Shown: positions 45,343-57,368, counted from the first letter of the stretch. The stretch: 64,000 nt of DNA from Proteles cristata cristata (GCA_017311185.1 JAESUZ010004800.1:186001-250000); one strand, 5' to 3'. The notes: generated from the letters alone by a model not told the origin. Numbers and translations: made by a program.

Positions 45343-45563
45343 GGGGCGCCTGGGTGGCTCAGTCGGTTGAGCGTCCGACTTCAGCTCAGGTCATGGACTC
45401 GCAGTTCGTGGGTTTCAGCCCTGCGTCGGGCTCTGTGTTGACAGCTAGCTCGGAGCCTGGAGCCTGTTTCAGATTCTGTGTCTCCCTCTTTCTCTTACCC
45501 TCCCCTGCTCATGCTGTCTCTCTCTCTCAGAAATAAACTTTTAAAAATTAAAAAAAAAAAAAA
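45343..45563 (+). mobile_element. SINEC_Fc-like SINE, first of three in a row
   Basis: GGGGCGCCTGGGTGGCTCAG to an A-run at 45,550-45,563. Confidence 0.95.
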
Positions 45564-45575
45564 TTATAACATAAT

Positions 45576-45790
45576 GGGGGTGCTTGGGTGGCTCAGTCGG
45601 TTAAGTGTCTGACTTCGGCTCAGGTCATGATCTCACGGTTCATGGGTTCGAGCCCCACGTCGGGCTCTGTGCTGACAGCTAGCTCAGAGTTTGGAGGCTG
45701 TTTCGGATTCTGTGTCTCCCTCTCTTTCTGACCCTCCCCTGCCCATGCTCTATCAGAAATAAATTTTAAAAAAATTTTAAAAAAATTAAA
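45576..45790 (+). mobile_element. SINEC_Fc-like SINE, second of three
   Basis: GGGGGTGCTTGGGTGGCTCA; inserted just past the tail of the first. Confidence 0.94.
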
Positions 45791-45796
45791 AAATTA

Positions 45797-46014
45797 GGGG
45801 CACCTGGGTGGCTTAGTCGGTTAAGCGTCCGACTTTCGCTTGGGTCATGATCTCGCGGTTCGTGGGTTCGAGCCCCGCGTCGGGCTCTGTGCTGACTGCC
45901 AGCTCAGAGCCTGGAGCCTGTTTCAGAGTCTGTGATTCCCTCTCTCTCTGACCCTCCCCTGCTCACACTGTCTCTCTCTCTCTCCTAGAAATAAATAAAA
46001 ACATTAAAAAAAAT
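45797..46014 (+). mobile_element. SINEC_Fc-like SINE, third of three
   Basis: GGGGCACCTGGGTGGCTTAG inserted in the tail of the second. AACATAATG occurs after both the first and the third copy, marking the duplicated target. Confidence 0.95.
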
Positions 46015-46781
46015 TTAAAAATTAGAACATAATGCCAGATTTATTCTCAATGACAGAGAACTGAAAGTAATAGTGATTTTGAAGTCAATTCAACTATCAA
46101 TCCATAAGCATCAATCTGACCTCAATACAAGTAAAACCTGCTGTTGAATAAATGTTAAAATCTCAGCAAAATTCTGTAACAAAACATAAGATAGTGATTA
46201 AGGGTGAAAATTGTAGTATGCAGAATTTCTCCTGGTTTATAAACTATTTTTCTTGGCTTCCCATGTGAAGACCAAAGTCTGCTTTCCATGCCTATTTCTG
46301 TTGTTTGGCTTCCCCTTCAATCACTGCCAAATGGAAGGTTTCCCTTCAGTCGATAGAGCAGCATCCCTCCACAACTTAGTATCATGTTCCGTGGGTCCTT
46401 TTGGAGTATGGGGAGATTTTTATGCTTCCTTAGTTGCAGAGTTAGTTCCATGGAATCAGAGCTAACACTCTCCTCAGCTCAGTACTCCGAAACGGAAATA
46501 CTGATTGGAATTCCATCCTAACTGGCTGGCTGTCATAAACACATCAAAGGAAGCAACTAGGGTGTATAATACAGATCTCCTGTGCTCTGGCTAACCAAGG
46601 TGTCTAGATAATAAAGGGGTGCCAGTCATTCACAAACTAGTTAGGTTAGGACATCAATAAATCAGTAATCTGTATTTAGTAATACAGAGGACACAATGCA
46701 AAATAATGTCTAAAGAACACATATTTACCAAATCAGTTATGCATATATGAAACTCATCCTGCCCTATATGAGAATTTTTCA
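46015..46781. other. ARMC1 intron 3, unique part
   Basis: No gene or repeat recognised. Confidence 0.35.
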
Positions 46782-46789
46782 TTCTGATT

Positions 46790-47015
46790 AAAAAAATTAT
46801 TTTTCAATGTTTATTTATTTTTGAGAAAGAGAGAGAGAGACAGAGTATGAGCTGTGGAGGGGCAGAGAGAGAGGGAGACACAGAATCCAGAGCAGGCTCC
46901 AGGCTCTGAGCTGTCAGCACAGAGCCTGACACGGGCCTCAAACCCACAGGCCACCAAATCATGACCTGAGCCAAAGTCAGATGTTTAACTACCTAAGTCA
47001 CCCAGGTGCCCCATG
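46790..47015 (-). mobile_element. Reversed carnivore SINE
   Basis: Target repeat TTCTGATT at 46,782-46,789 and 47,016-47,023. Confidence 0.94.
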
Positions 47016-48223
47016 TTCTGATTTTAATAAAGGTACCCAAAAGAACCAAGTAGATGAAAAGATAAGAAAACTGCCAGCGCAACCTAATTTCTTAAAAGAA
47101 AATCAAGTCCAAGCCATGTGACAGTTCACAATACAAAGTTAAACATGCTGAACCAAAACCTGATCTAATACTTCTCTAATACTTCATAGTATTAATGTTT
47201 ACAAGCCAAAATATAGTTTTATTAACCTTCTAAAAACATTTAAATATAGCAACAAATTTCTAAGATGATCACCACACTGTCTAAAAACTATACTTTGAAC
47301 TAAAAAGCAGAGTCACTTGTTGCAGCCAAGGAGATACACTGCATGGATCACCGTTTAAGAAAGAAGCTTGCCCTTTGGCTGCAGAGAGTGGAGAAGCAGA
47401 GCCACCAGCTGCTGCTATGAGATCCATCACATCATCCAAGCCTTTATATCAAGGCCTGGCTCTTCCCAGGCAGCCCCCAGCCAAGGACTGAGCAGTGGGG
47501 ACACCCGGGCCTGGCCACTTCTGCCCCGTCCTAGACTCATTCGCAGGGGAACCCTTGCTCTGGAGCTCCCCACTGAGCTGATCTCAGATCTGCACGGCAG
47601 CCTGGGACTCCTCGCCTCCCTCAGTCTCCTGTCCACTATCCTTTTACAGACAACAGATCTGCATCCAAGTCTAAAGCCCGTCACCTAATCCTGCTTCATC
47701 CTCCTACAGCTTTACAGGCCTTACCCCACAGCAAACCTCTTCCATTTGTACTCCATTTCAAGACCTCTTTACCAGATGCTATGCCAAGATAATGACCTGA
47801 ACTGATCTTTTCCAGATGATATGCCAAGATCAAGACCTGAACTGACATACCACTTCTCTTACAAAAATATTTAGTCTCTCTACTATTTATAAACGTTTCA
47901 CACACACACACACGAACTTTAGCCAATCAAAACAATTATTTTACAGGTTTAATCTACGGAACCTCTAAAACTTGCTCTAAATCTTTAAAGTTTGAATTTA
48001 ATGTACACTTTAACATATTAACATTAATTTTTTATCTAATACCTTACACTTAAATATTTTTTACCACATATTTTCAACTTCAATAACTATACCTGTTAAA
48101 GGAATACACAATCTTAAATTCGTCATTGAATAAAACTGCCCTACAGAAGCATCCATATTATGCTTAAATCTTTCACTGTTTCCAAAAGAGCTAAGGTGCC
48201 AGCTAAAAATAGTTAATTTGTAT
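47016..48223. other. ARMC1 intron 3, mostly unassigned
   Basis: 47,330-47,720 is a GC-richer block of unknown origin with open frames on both strands but no family resemblance. A 40-bp tandem duplication follows at 47,772-47,852. A CA run is at 47,900-47,912. Confidence 0.35.
47772..47852 (+). repeat. 40-bp imperfect tandem duplication
   Basis: CCAGATGCTATGCCAAGATA and CCAGATGATATGCCAAGATC start 40 bases apart, both followed by a form of GACCTGAACTGA. Confidence 0.85.
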
Positions 48224-48432
48224 GGGGGCGCCAAGGTGACTCCGTTGACTGAGTGTCCAACTTTGGCTCAGGTCATGATCTTGTGGTTCGAGAGCTCAAG
48301 CCGTGCACAGGGCTCTGTGCTGACAGCTCAGAGTCGCTTCGGGCTCCCTATTCCCCATCCTCTCTGCCCCTTCCCCATTGGTGCGCTTGCTTGTGTGCAC
48401 ACCCTCTCTCTCAAAAATATACATTGAAAACA
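48224..48432 (+). mobile_element. Older carnivore SINE
   Basis: GGGGGCGCCAAGGTGACTCC head; diverged; tail AAAAATATACATTG. Confidence 0.88.
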
Positions 48433-48534
48433 ATAGTTAACTACATGGCATTAAAGCATACTAGAAACAAGAATCATGAAACCTTTTTATTGTATGCAAC
48501 ATTTTAGAATATACAAAACGTTTCTACAGATATT

Positions 48535-48623
48535 ATCCCACGGGATCTTCGATCACTCTGCAGGTGTTACCATAGGCTTTAGATAAGGAAACTTAGGGTC
48601 AAAGAGATTCTTTGTCTCAAGTA
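48535..48623 (-). mobile_element. MIR fragment
   Basis: ATAAGGAAACTTAGGGTCAA with flanks in reversed MIR order. Confidence 0.5.
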
Positions 48624-48638
48624 AGAACTAGAATCCAG

Positions 48639-48860
48639 GGGCGCCTGGGTGGCTTAGTCGGTTAAGTGTCCGACTTTCCGACTTTCGCTTAGGTCACGAT
48701 CTCGTGGTTTGTGGGTTCGAGCCCCGCGTCGGGCTCTGTGCTGACTGCCAGCTCAGAGCCTGGGGCCTGTTTCAGTCTGTGACTCCTTCTCTCTCTGACC
48801 CTCCCCTGCTCACGCTGTCTCTCTCTCCTATAAAAAAATAAAACATTAAAAAAAAAAAAT
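48639..48860 (+). mobile_element. SINEC_Fc-like SINE
   Basis: Target duplication AGAACTAGAATCCAG at 48,624-48,638 and 48,861-48,875. An internal 9-bp duplication (CCGACTTT) sits at the head. Confidence 0.96.
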
Positions 48861-49281
48861 AGAACTAGAATCCAGATTTTTACTGGTGGAACTGACCTCA
48901 AACCACAGGGAGTAATTAACAGAACTGATGGCAGTTAATATTTTCTGTTATTATTCCTAACTGATCGCTTGAATAAAAACAAGAAAAAAACCTTCAGTCT
49001 CTATCTGGTCATTATCAAAGATCAAGGTACCCCAGCACTATCCTATCAGGCAGCTGACCCCATAAGAACAAAGATTTTAGAGATTTGTGAAAAATAAGAT
49101 TAATAAAACAAAATGTATCCAGAAGCCAAGAACACCAAGAAAAAAAGCACACTGCCTTGGAAATCTGTTTACATGATTCTTCACTGATACAATTTTACCG
49201 TTTAGCAGAAGTACAGAAGAACTTCTGTGAGCACTCAAATCAAAGAAACTGCAAAGTGGCCACTACGTGGGTATTTATTAT

Positions 49282-49512
49282 TCTTTTTTTTTTTTTAATT
49301 TTTTTTAATGTTTTTTATTTATTTCTAGGAGACAGAGAGAGACAGCATGAGCAGGGGAGGGTCAGAGAGAGAGGGAGTCACAGGCTGAAACAGGCTCCAG
49401 GCTCGAGCTGGCAGTCAGCACAGAGCCCGACGCGGGCTCGAACCCACGAACCGCGAGATCATGACCTAAGCGAAAGTTGGACGCTTAACCGACTAAGCCA
49501 CCCAGGCGCCCC
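49282..49512 (-). mobile_element. SINEC_Fc-like SINE
   Basis: Reversed full copy; TTATTCTT on both sides. Confidence 0.94.
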
Positions 49513-50140
49513 TTATTCTTGACCCTTTTATGCCCTCGCGTGCTGTGAGGTTCCCACGCGGAATCTGTGCGGAAGCGGCAGCACCCGCGTCAAGAGATGG
49601 GAGGTGAGATTAGGTGTGGCCTGGAGCGAGGCGAGCGGCCTACAAGCTGAACCCTCCAAGGCGAGGTGGGGTCGTGAATGGACTGGGTGTCCCACCCGTA
49701 GCTCAGACACTAGCTGTGACCGACGGTGACGCGGGAGCTACATCACACTTGCAAGACACTGAAGGGGAATAGAGACTCTGAAATGCCACCCAAGAACCTT
49801 TTAAAATAAACAGAAATTTTTTAAGCAGAAGTATGAGAAACAGAAGACCCAGCTGGGCCGGTGGGTGGAGCCAGGACTAAGAGGAAGAAAACCGGGCGCC
49901 CCGACGGCCTGCAGACGGGTCACGGCGCCCTGTGTCTTCCTCGCCCATAGCCCTGTTATCTGCCAAGCCACCTCAGAAGTCGTAACAAAACAAGACAATG
50001 AATGTGAAAAGCTTAGTAAGCTGAAAGGTACACTTAAAAACCACCCACCTGCTAATATTCAGATTAAATAGCTCCAAGTCTCTAAGAAATGTCTTAATAA
50101 TGCTCAGGAAAATCTTATAAAAAGCACTTTTTTGCCATGA
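49513..50140. other. ARMC1 intron 3, unassigned GC-richer part
   Basis: 49,530-49,740 is CpG-rich; no open frame matches a family. Confidence 0.3.
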
Positions 50141-50147
50141 TACTGAT

Positions 50148-50505
50148 GAAGCCTTTTTTTTTTTTTTAATTTAAATTTGAGCTTACATACAGTGCGATAT
50201 TGTTTTCAGGAGTAGGATTCAGTGACTCATCACTCCCATGCGACACCCAGTGCTCCTCAGCAGTTCCCCCAATACCTGTCCCCTCCCAGCCCCCCCACCC
50301 CTCCCTCCGTCACCCGCTTGCTCTCCACAGCTAAGTCTCTTACGGTTTGCTGCCCTCCCCTCTTTTCCCCACCTTCCCACGAGTGAAATCATATGGTTTT
50401 TGTCTTTCTGATGGACTTACTTCACTTAGCATAATATAGTTTAGCTCCATCCATACTGTTGCACAATGGCAAGATTTCATTCTTTCTGATGGCTGAGTGA
50501 TATTC

Positions 50506-50559
<54 letters not shown>

Positions 50560-50580
50560 ACACCACATCTTCATTATCCA
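50148..50580 (-). mobile_element. 5'-truncated carnivore L1 with internal GT microsatellite
   Basis: Reversed L1 3' end: poly-T, the 3'UTR with CACCCCTCCCTCCGTCACCC, then ORF2 C-terminus (GGCAAGATTTCATTCTTTCT; CACCACATCTTCATTATCCA). A (TG)n run of about 48 bp at 50,509-50,557 has replaced the short TGTGTGTATA of the consensus. Confidence 0.88.
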
Positions 50581-50840
50581 TTCCTGATGGTCCTTTTGAG
50601 TAAGACAGGGATGAAGTAGCAAAAGAACTTCGTAAGGTACTGTGGTAACTGCTTACTTTCAAATGTGATTAGTAACCTGCGTTGCTCTGTTTATATATGT
50701 CTCACAAAACTTCAAGGTAAAATTTTCTCTTTATAAAAAAATGATTCATAAGAACCATGTTTATCAACATTATAAATAAAAACTTGAACATTTTGATAAA
50801 TACTATTAATATCAATGTTTAAGAATAATCAGAACACACA

Positions 50841-51038
50841 GGGCACCTGGGGGGCTCAGTCGGTTAAGCTCAGGTCATGACCTCACGGTTCGTGGGTTCA
50901 AGCCCCACGTCGGGCTCTGTGCTGACAGCTCAGAGCCTGGAGCTGCTTCAGATCTGTGTCTTCCCCTCTCTCTGACCCTCCCCTGCTCACACTGTCTCTC
51001 TCTCAGAAATAAATAAAACATTAAAAATTAAAAAAAAG
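50841..51038 (+). mobile_element. SINEC_Fc-like SINE, 146 bp from ARMC1 exon 3
   Basis: GGGCACCTGGGGGGCTCAGT head with a short deletion; AAGAATAATCAGA on both sides. Confidence 0.93.
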
Positions 51039-51183
51039 AAAGAATAATCAGACACTGACGATTTGAACATTTCTGGACATATAACCCACAAAATGTGCCT
51101 TCATATTAGAATGAAAACTTCAGCGAAGTGGTAACTAACAGCCAGCACTCGGGGAACAGGAAGACGCCACCCACCGTACTTAC

Positions 51184-51275
51184 TTCTGCACGACGCTCTG
51201 CAAGCTTAACATCATCCCCAGCTCGCCCTTCATCTTCTCTCTGTTGGCTCGGCATTCTGCCAAGTACCGAAGCGC
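51184..51275 (-). CDS. ARMC1: ARMC1 coding exon 3, residues 62-92
   Basis: This exon continues the armadillo-like domain ([20 protein letters not shown], then [10 protein letters not shown]). The acceptor is CGCAG with AG at 51,277-51,276; the donor is GTAAGTA from 51,183. It is 92 bp long and ends after two bases of a lysine codon (AA), completed by the first base of exon 4. It is too short to stand out as an open frame on its own and was found by following the protein family across the intron. Confidence 0.95.
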
Positions 51276-51279
51276 CTGC

Positions 51280-51788
51280 GCGAAAGCAGTGGCAGGTTAA
51301 TTTACAACTCCGGACTGTTCAAAACTAAAGTCATTACTAACTTACCACAAGACGAAAGAAGATGAAAAATAGGTTTTTGTTTTTAGAATCAATGGTTTTG
51401 AAATATTTAGAAACTCTTCTTTAAATGCAATAATCCCAGCAGTCCCCTAGGGAAGAAATGATCCTTCAAGCTAAAGTATCTGAATCTGCTCTTTGAAATA
51501 ATGGTCCCTAACTTATCTGCAAGGTCAAAACTGGGTTGCTCCACCTTTATTTTCACCACTTGATCGCCTTTATTTTCACCACTTCATCTCGACAGAGAGA
51601 GAAGGAACCACATTCCATTTAATATTTTTAGGGAGTATTCTCAATAATAGCCACCATTTCCTCCTAGATGCTTTTTACATATTAATTAAACTGCTGAGTG
51701 AGACAAAACATACAAACACCTTTAGAGAATAAACTGTCTAGAGTTTTATAATTCACCTTTAACATATCCTTTTTTGGACATATTAAAA
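51280..51788. other. ARMC1 intron 2, unique part
   Basis: Includes an imperfect duplication TTTATTTTCACCACTT at 51,546 and 51,569. No gene. Confidence 0.4.
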
Positions 51789-51920
51789 CTGAGCCTGGGT
51801 AGTTCAGTAGGTTAAGCGCCCGACTTCGGCTCAGGTCATGATCTCACAGTTCATGGGTTCGAGCCCCGCGTCGGGCTGTTCATGCTCTCTCTCTCTCCCA
51901 GCAATAAATAAAACATAGAA
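51789..51920 (+). mobile_element. Carnivore SINE, internally deleted
   Basis: GAGCCTGGGTAGTTCAGTAG; the middle (about 90 bp) is missing after GCCCCGCGTCGGGCTG. Confidence 0.9.
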
Positions 51921-52540
51921 TTTTAATGTCCTTTTTTATTGAAAAACAAAAGATGAACTCACACAAATTTCTACTTTGTGAATTTAACTTTTCTAGGATG
52001 CTTTTCTCTTAAAACTTAAAGTATATTTTTGCAAGTATTTCCTCACGTGCTGATTCTCTAAGGATTTCATTTAGCTGTTCTACAGATCTCCTAATATCAA
52101 TCATTTACCGAATACTTTGGTACCAGATTCACAGGAATACACCCACAACTCTGCCATTTCAGCCTGCTGACCTTCACATTTTCTACTGGTCGTCTGGACT
52201 ACCTTTCCCAAGTGCCTGGTAATTACTGAAAATGGTACCATCTATGAAATCTATCCTTTCTGCATCTCCTCCCAACCTTGACGTTCATTCACTTCAGTCC
52301 ATAAAAGATTAACTGCCATGGGGAACCGCACTCCATCCAAAAAAGCCAACGGGTCAACATCTGTTGAACACACTTAAGAAGAGGCAGCAAAGGACTGTAA
52401 TTTCTGAGAGAAGAGAAATATGAGTGGGCCTTATAAGTGCCCCATCTTACTGCTCTGGAGGCAGTTTTCAGACTAGCACAGGGAGGGGGAACCCGAATGG
52501 AGCCCAGTGGTCTTGCTGAGTTAAGGATGCAGAGATCAGA
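51921..52540. other. ARMC1 intron 2, unassigned
   Basis: No gene recognised. Confidence 0.3.
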
Positions 52541-53535
52541 GGTGGGGAGGTTAGGGTGGTGCAGTATAAATAAAAACCAATATTTGGTCTTTCTCCAGTC
52601 CCTGGTGCAAAGCAGCTAAAACCCCTGGAATTTTCTGAGTGACAGCAGTTTCTTTTGTTATTCGTAAGGCAGCCCTTTGGATGACACCTGGGTTTATGTA
52701 AAAGAACTGAGGTAGGCTGAGGCTCCAAGATAGCCTCAGAACAGGGCTGGTCACTAGTAAAACCACAGATTAGAGGGTGGGAACGTTCAACCCCACCCAC
52801 TGACTGGGGTAGGGAGGTGCTGAAGATTAAGCTCTATTAAAAACTCTTGAACAGGGGCACCTGGCTCCGTCGGTTTGACTCTTGGTTTTTCTGCTCAAGT
52901 CAGGATCTCAGTTCCGGGAGTTCCAGCCCTGAACAAGGTCTGTGCTGACTGCACAGTGCCCGCATGAGATTCTCCCCTTCTCTACCTCCCCCTGCTCACA
53001 TACTCTCTCTCTCAAAATAAGTAAGTAAACTTTAAAAAAAATTTTTTTGTTAACTCTTGACCAAGGAGATCCAGAGTTTCTGAATCGGTGACTACATCCA
53101 TCTGCCAGGCACATCCCAACCCCACAGGGACAAGTGTTACTGTCCTCAGGGCACTTCCAGACCTGCCCTATGTACCTATTCATTTGTACTCTTTACAATA
53201 AACTGGTAAATGTTAAGTCAAGTGGCTTCCTGAGCTCTGGAGACATTCTATAAATTATCAAACTTGAGGAGGTAGAGCCTGCAACACCCAATTTATAGCT
53301 GCTCAGTCAGAAATACAGGGGACCTGATACCAGCGACTGGCCTTTGAAGTGAACACTCCCATGGGAATGAGCCTTAAATTGGGGGAGTCTGACACTTAAC
53401 TCCAGCTGGGTAGTTTCAGAATCGAATCGAATTGCTGGACACCGAGCTGGTGTCCACACAGAAAGTGAGAACTGGCTGGTGTAAGGAAATACCCCCGGTG
53501 GCTAGAATGTGCAGAACAGAGTAGGGGAGAGGAAG
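52540..53535 (+). mobile_element. Old interspersed repeat, possibly LTR-type, interrupted by a SINE
   Basis: CTCTTTACAATAAACTGGTA and GACCTGATACCAGCGACTGG belong to a repeat I know from mammalian genomes but cannot name with confidence; it has a poly(A)-signal-like centre, as LTRs do. Confidence 0.4.
52855..53047 (+). mobile_element. Older carnivore SINE
   Basis: GGGGCACCTGGCTCCGTCGG head. AACTCTTGA flanks both sides. Confidence 0.9.
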
Positions 53536-53642
53536 GATCTGACCAGGAGGGAAGAAAAAGCAGTAGAAACAGACCAAGATGTGACAGAGATAAAATTAGA
53601 AAATAAGGGCATTAAAACAGCTATTAGAAATATGCTCCATAT

Positions 53643-53870
53643 GGGGCGCCTGGGTGGCTTAGTCGGTTAAGCGTCCGACTTTCGCTTAGGTCATGATCTC
53701 GCGGTTCGTGGGTTCGAGCCCCGCGTCGGGCTCTGTGCTGACTGCCAGCTCAGAGCCTGGAGCCTGTCTCAGTCTGTCACTCCCTCTCTCTCTGACCCTA
53801 CCCTGCTCACGCTGTCTCTCGCTCTCTCTCTCCTAGAAATAAATAAAAATATTAAAAAAAAAAAAAAAAA
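53643..53870 (+). mobile_element. SINEC_Fc-like SINE inside old L1
   Basis: Perfect 16-bp target duplication GAAATATGCTCCATAT at 53,627-53,642 and 53,871-53,886. Confidence 0.97.
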
Positions 53871-54067
53871 GAAATATGCTCCATATGCTCAGGAATGAGT
53901 AGGAAAACATGAGCATGGTGAGGAAAGAAATGGAAGATGTTAAAAATCCCCAAATGTAACTTCTAGAGGATGAAAACATAATACCTGAAATGAAAACAAC
54001 CTTGAATGAGTTAAGAGATTAGACACTAAAGAAAATAAGATCAGCGAACTTAAAACGTATCAATAGA

Positions 54068-54340
54068 GAGGCGCACGCATGGCTCAGTTGGTTAAGTGTC
54101 TGACTTTGGTTAAGCATCTGACTTTGGTCAAGTCACGATCTCGTGGTTCGTGAGTTCAAGCTCCGTGTGGGGCTCTGTGCCGACAGCTCAGAGCCTGGAG
54201 CTGCTTCAGATTCTGTGTCTCCCTCTCTCTCTGACCCTCTCCCGCTCACATTCTGTCTGTCTCTCTCTCTCTCAAAAAACTGAACATTAAAAAAAATGCC
54301 CTGCTCCTATATAAAAAATATTTTTAAACAAAATAAATAA
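54068..54340 (+). mobile_element. Carnivore SINE with internal head duplication
   Basis: GAGGCGCACGCATGGCTCAG; the stretch TCTGACTTTGGT is duplicated at 54,099 and 54,117. Confidence 0.9.
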
Positions 54341-54759
54341 AATGTAGCAATAGAAACCATCCAAAATGAAGCACAGAGAGGGAAAAGACTTAAAAGGAAA
54401 AAACAAAAAAAGCAGCACAACAATGTCCCTTCGGACGACATGAAATGCCTAGCATGCATGTAGCTGGAGTCCCAGGAGGGGAGTGAGGAGGCATTAAAAA
54501 GAACCTGAAATGATAACGGATGACAGTCTCCCCAAATTAATAAAAACTATAAAACCACAGACCCAACCAAGCAACTCAACAAATCCCAGACTGAGAACAA
54601 AATCAACGCACAAAGGAAACCATCCATACCAAGCACATGATGATAATTTGCTGAAAAGCTGTGATAAAGTCACAAAAGCAGTCAGAAAAAGGAATTCTAT
54701 AGAGAGGAACAAAGAAGCACAGCAGTCTTATTAGAAATCATACGAAACATAAGAGTATT

Positions 54760-54964
54760 GGGGCGCCTGGGTGACTCCGTCGGTTAAGCGTCCGACTTTG
54801 GCTCAGGTCATGGTCTCACAGTTCGGTTCGTGGGTTCGAGCCCCGCGTCGGGCTCTGTGCTGACAGCTCAGAGCCTGGAGCTGCTTCAGATTCTGTGTCT
54901 CCCTCTCTCTGACCCTCCCTGCACACACTCTTTCTCTCAGAAATTAAAAAAAAAAAAAAAAAGA
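54760..54964 (+). mobile_element. SINEC_Fc-like SINE
   Basis: GGGGCGCCTGGGTGACTCCG head; AGAGTAT before and after. Confidence 0.94.
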
Positions 54965-55777
54965 AAGAGTATAGCTAATAAGCCAATCGTGAAGACAAAC
55001 TTTAAAAACAGCCCTGCTGCTCTTCCACCGCAGTGGGAACCTGCGCCTGCGCACCCCCACTTTGTCTCTCGCTGTCCCTCCATGACTTGACTTCCCTTCC
55101 TGGTCAGCCTGGCATCTACAGTCTGTCATTTCCACCACTCTCTCACCAAAATCCTAAATGCCCCTTCCTAGCCTTCTGTGTAACTTACCTGGCCAAGGAT
55201 CCATCTTGAACAAATCCAACTATCTGCCTCCCAGGGCCTACAGTGGCCTGAAGGAGGTGAAAAAAGGGTTTTGTGAGCTGTAGGCACCCTATGAATCCAG
55301 TGTTACGTAGCTAGTCAGCCCCTCAAACCTGCTGAACAATCTCCCCTTTCTCTCCTCCGTTCGCAACCTGTCCCATTTTCCGTAGCAATTATAAGCGCCT
55401 CCTCTTCAAACTGCCTCCGCTCTGGCAGCCCCTAGCCTTCTGAATTTAAATAGGGCCAAGTCCAGTCCACCAAAAAACAAAACAAAACAAACCCCACCCC
55501 TTCTTCCTTCTACCCCAATACCTATGAGACCAACTCTCTCTCTTATCCTGTGATTCACACCGAAAGAAAACCAAACCAGGGGCCATGGAAAGTTTCCCGT
55601 TTGTTCTATTCACTTGTCTCTGTTAAACTTCACTCTATGAAGGTAAAATAGAAAATCTGTATTATGAAGTTTGATTTTTGAAAGGGAAAATGCATTTATT
55701 ATTGCTCTGTACAAACTTATAAAATTATACCAAATGGAGATTCTTCATGAGTCTCTAGGTAAAGGGCAAGGAGTTTG
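54965..55777. other. ARMC1 intron 2, unassigned
   Basis: Possible L2-like text at 55,130-55,450; no gene recognised. Confidence 0.3.
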
Positions 55778-55966
55778 TGGGGCACCTGGGTGGCTCAACT
55801 GGCTAAGCGTCTGACTCTTGGTTTCGGCTCAGGTCATGATCTCACAGTTCGTGAGTTTGAGCCCCACGTCCAGCTCTGCACTGACACTGTGGGCCTACTT
55901 GAGATTCCGTCTCTCTCTCTCTGCCCCTCCCCTGCTCTCTTTCTCAAAAAATAAACAGAAGAAGGC
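55778..55966 (+). mobile_element. Carnivore SINE
   Basis: GGGGCACCTGGGTGGCTCAA head; CAAGGAGTTT on both sides. Confidence 0.93.
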
Positions 55967-56039
55967 CAAGGAGTTTAAGATTTATTTTAAAATAATTTTT
56001 TTAAACATTTTTGTTATGATTTTATTTAAAAACAAATTT

Positions 56040-56126
56040 TACGTTTATTTTAATTTATTTTGAGGAAGAAAGAGAGCAAGCAGGGGAGGGGCAGAGGGAG
56101 ACAGAAGCCCAAGCAGGCTGCATGCC
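56040..56126 (-). mobile_element. Reversed SINE fragment
   Basis: TTTATTTTGAGGAAGAAAGA ... AAGCAGGCTGCATGCC; the head is missing. Confidence 0.7.
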
Positions 56127-56221
56127 ATCATACGCTTATCGCTGGTTTGTTCAAATCAGTATCCAAAGGTCAGGTCCACATACCCTTGGCTGCTGCTATG
56201 TCTCTTAAGTCACTTAAAAAG

Positions 56222-56393
56222 TGTGTATTAATTAATTAACTTATTTATTTAAAGCGAGAAAGCCAGAGAGCGAGGGAGGGACAGAGAGGAGAGAAAGGAT
56301 CCTAAATGGGGCTCTATCCAACAGTGAGATCATGACCTGAGCCGAATCCAAGAGTCAGACATTTAACCGACTAAGTCACCCAGGCGCCTCTCT
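56222..56393 (-). mobile_element. Reversed older carnivore SINE
   Basis: TTATTTATTTAAAGCGAGAA to CACCCAGGCGCC; it splits an older unassigned repeat at GTCTCTTAA. Confidence 0.85.
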
Positions 56394-56694
56394 TAAACCA
56401 CCTTTAATCTTTGACAGTTACTATTCCTCTCTTCCACCCAGCTGCCTTTCTTTTTACTGCCATTTACTGTTCACACAACCTGATTATCTCTCCTCGAGAA
56501 ATGATCACATTCTAGATTGGCCTGATCGCAGTGTTCTTTCATATTTCTCTAGTTCCTGCATTTCTCAGAACACGGTAGTTCCTTCTACACTATTAGCTAT
56601 GATCCTGTATGTTTTTCTCCGTTCTTCTCCTTTCCTTATCTTTCCCTCCCATCTTACACTAAAATAAGTGCTATGTCCATCTGCTGAAAAGCAG

Positions 56695-57260
56695 AGGAGA
56701 ATGCGGCATTTCCCTACAATGGAGTATTATTTGGCCATAAAAAGGAACACAGTACTGATATATGCTACAATGTAGATGAACCCTGGAAACATGCTCAAAG
56801 AAACCAGTCACAAAAACCACATATTCTATGATTCTATTTACGTAAAAAATATATAGGCATTTTTCCCCAAATAGGCCAACACACAGAAAGAAAGTGGCTA
56901 CTTAGGGAAGGGGCCGGGGGTCAACAGGAAGGAGAGTTCCTTTCTGAGGTGATGAAAATGTTCTAACGTGGGACTGTAGTGACGGCTGTGCAACGTTGTG
57001 CATACACCAACAACCAATGAGTGATACACTCTACATAAGTGACTTGTATGGCATGTGATTCAGACCTTAATGAAGGTATTACAAAATAAAAACAAAACAA
57101 TAAATCTCTTTTTAATGTGTCTATCCATACAAATATAACCCTAAATATTTCTTGTTAAGTGGAAGAAGGAAGCTGCAGAACATTCCACACATATAATATG
57201 CTACCATTTGTGTCAAGGTACGTATGTGTTTGCACATATAGAAACACAGACTCACTGCTA
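56695..57260 (+). mobile_element. Old L1 3' end(s) just downstream of ARMC1 exon 2
   Basis: CTACAATGGAGTATTATTTG, GATGAACCCTGGAAACATGC and GGTGATGAAAATGTTCTAAC are old L1 3' sequence; a second piece (GCTGCAGAACATTCCACACA) continues to about 57,260, 110 bp from the exon 2 donor. Confidence 0.75.
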
Positions 57261-57368
57261 TTTGCTCTATAGTCAACTTTAATTTTTCACCAGGTCATCT
57301 AACATTTTCAAATTCTCCCGAAATGCAAAACCATAACACCGAGACTGAAATTACTAAAGGCAACTTAC

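Larger units (their letters stand above)
53540..54758 (+). mobile_element. Old L1, 5'/ORF1 region, interrupted by SINEs
   Basis: GAAATATGCTCCATATGCTC context, CTTGAATGAGTTAAGAGATT, GATGACAGTCTCCCCAAATT and GAAAAGCTGTGATAAAGTCA follow old L1 5'-side order. No intact frame. Confidence 0.6.

Noticed and set aside
47368..47688. 106-codon plus-strand frame in ARMC1 intron 3
   Set aside because: Opposite strand also open, no recognised domain, no conserved-looking start or splice context.
50340..50662. Minus-strand frames with a His-Thr repeat
   Set aside because: Translation of a TG microsatellite inside an L1 fragment.
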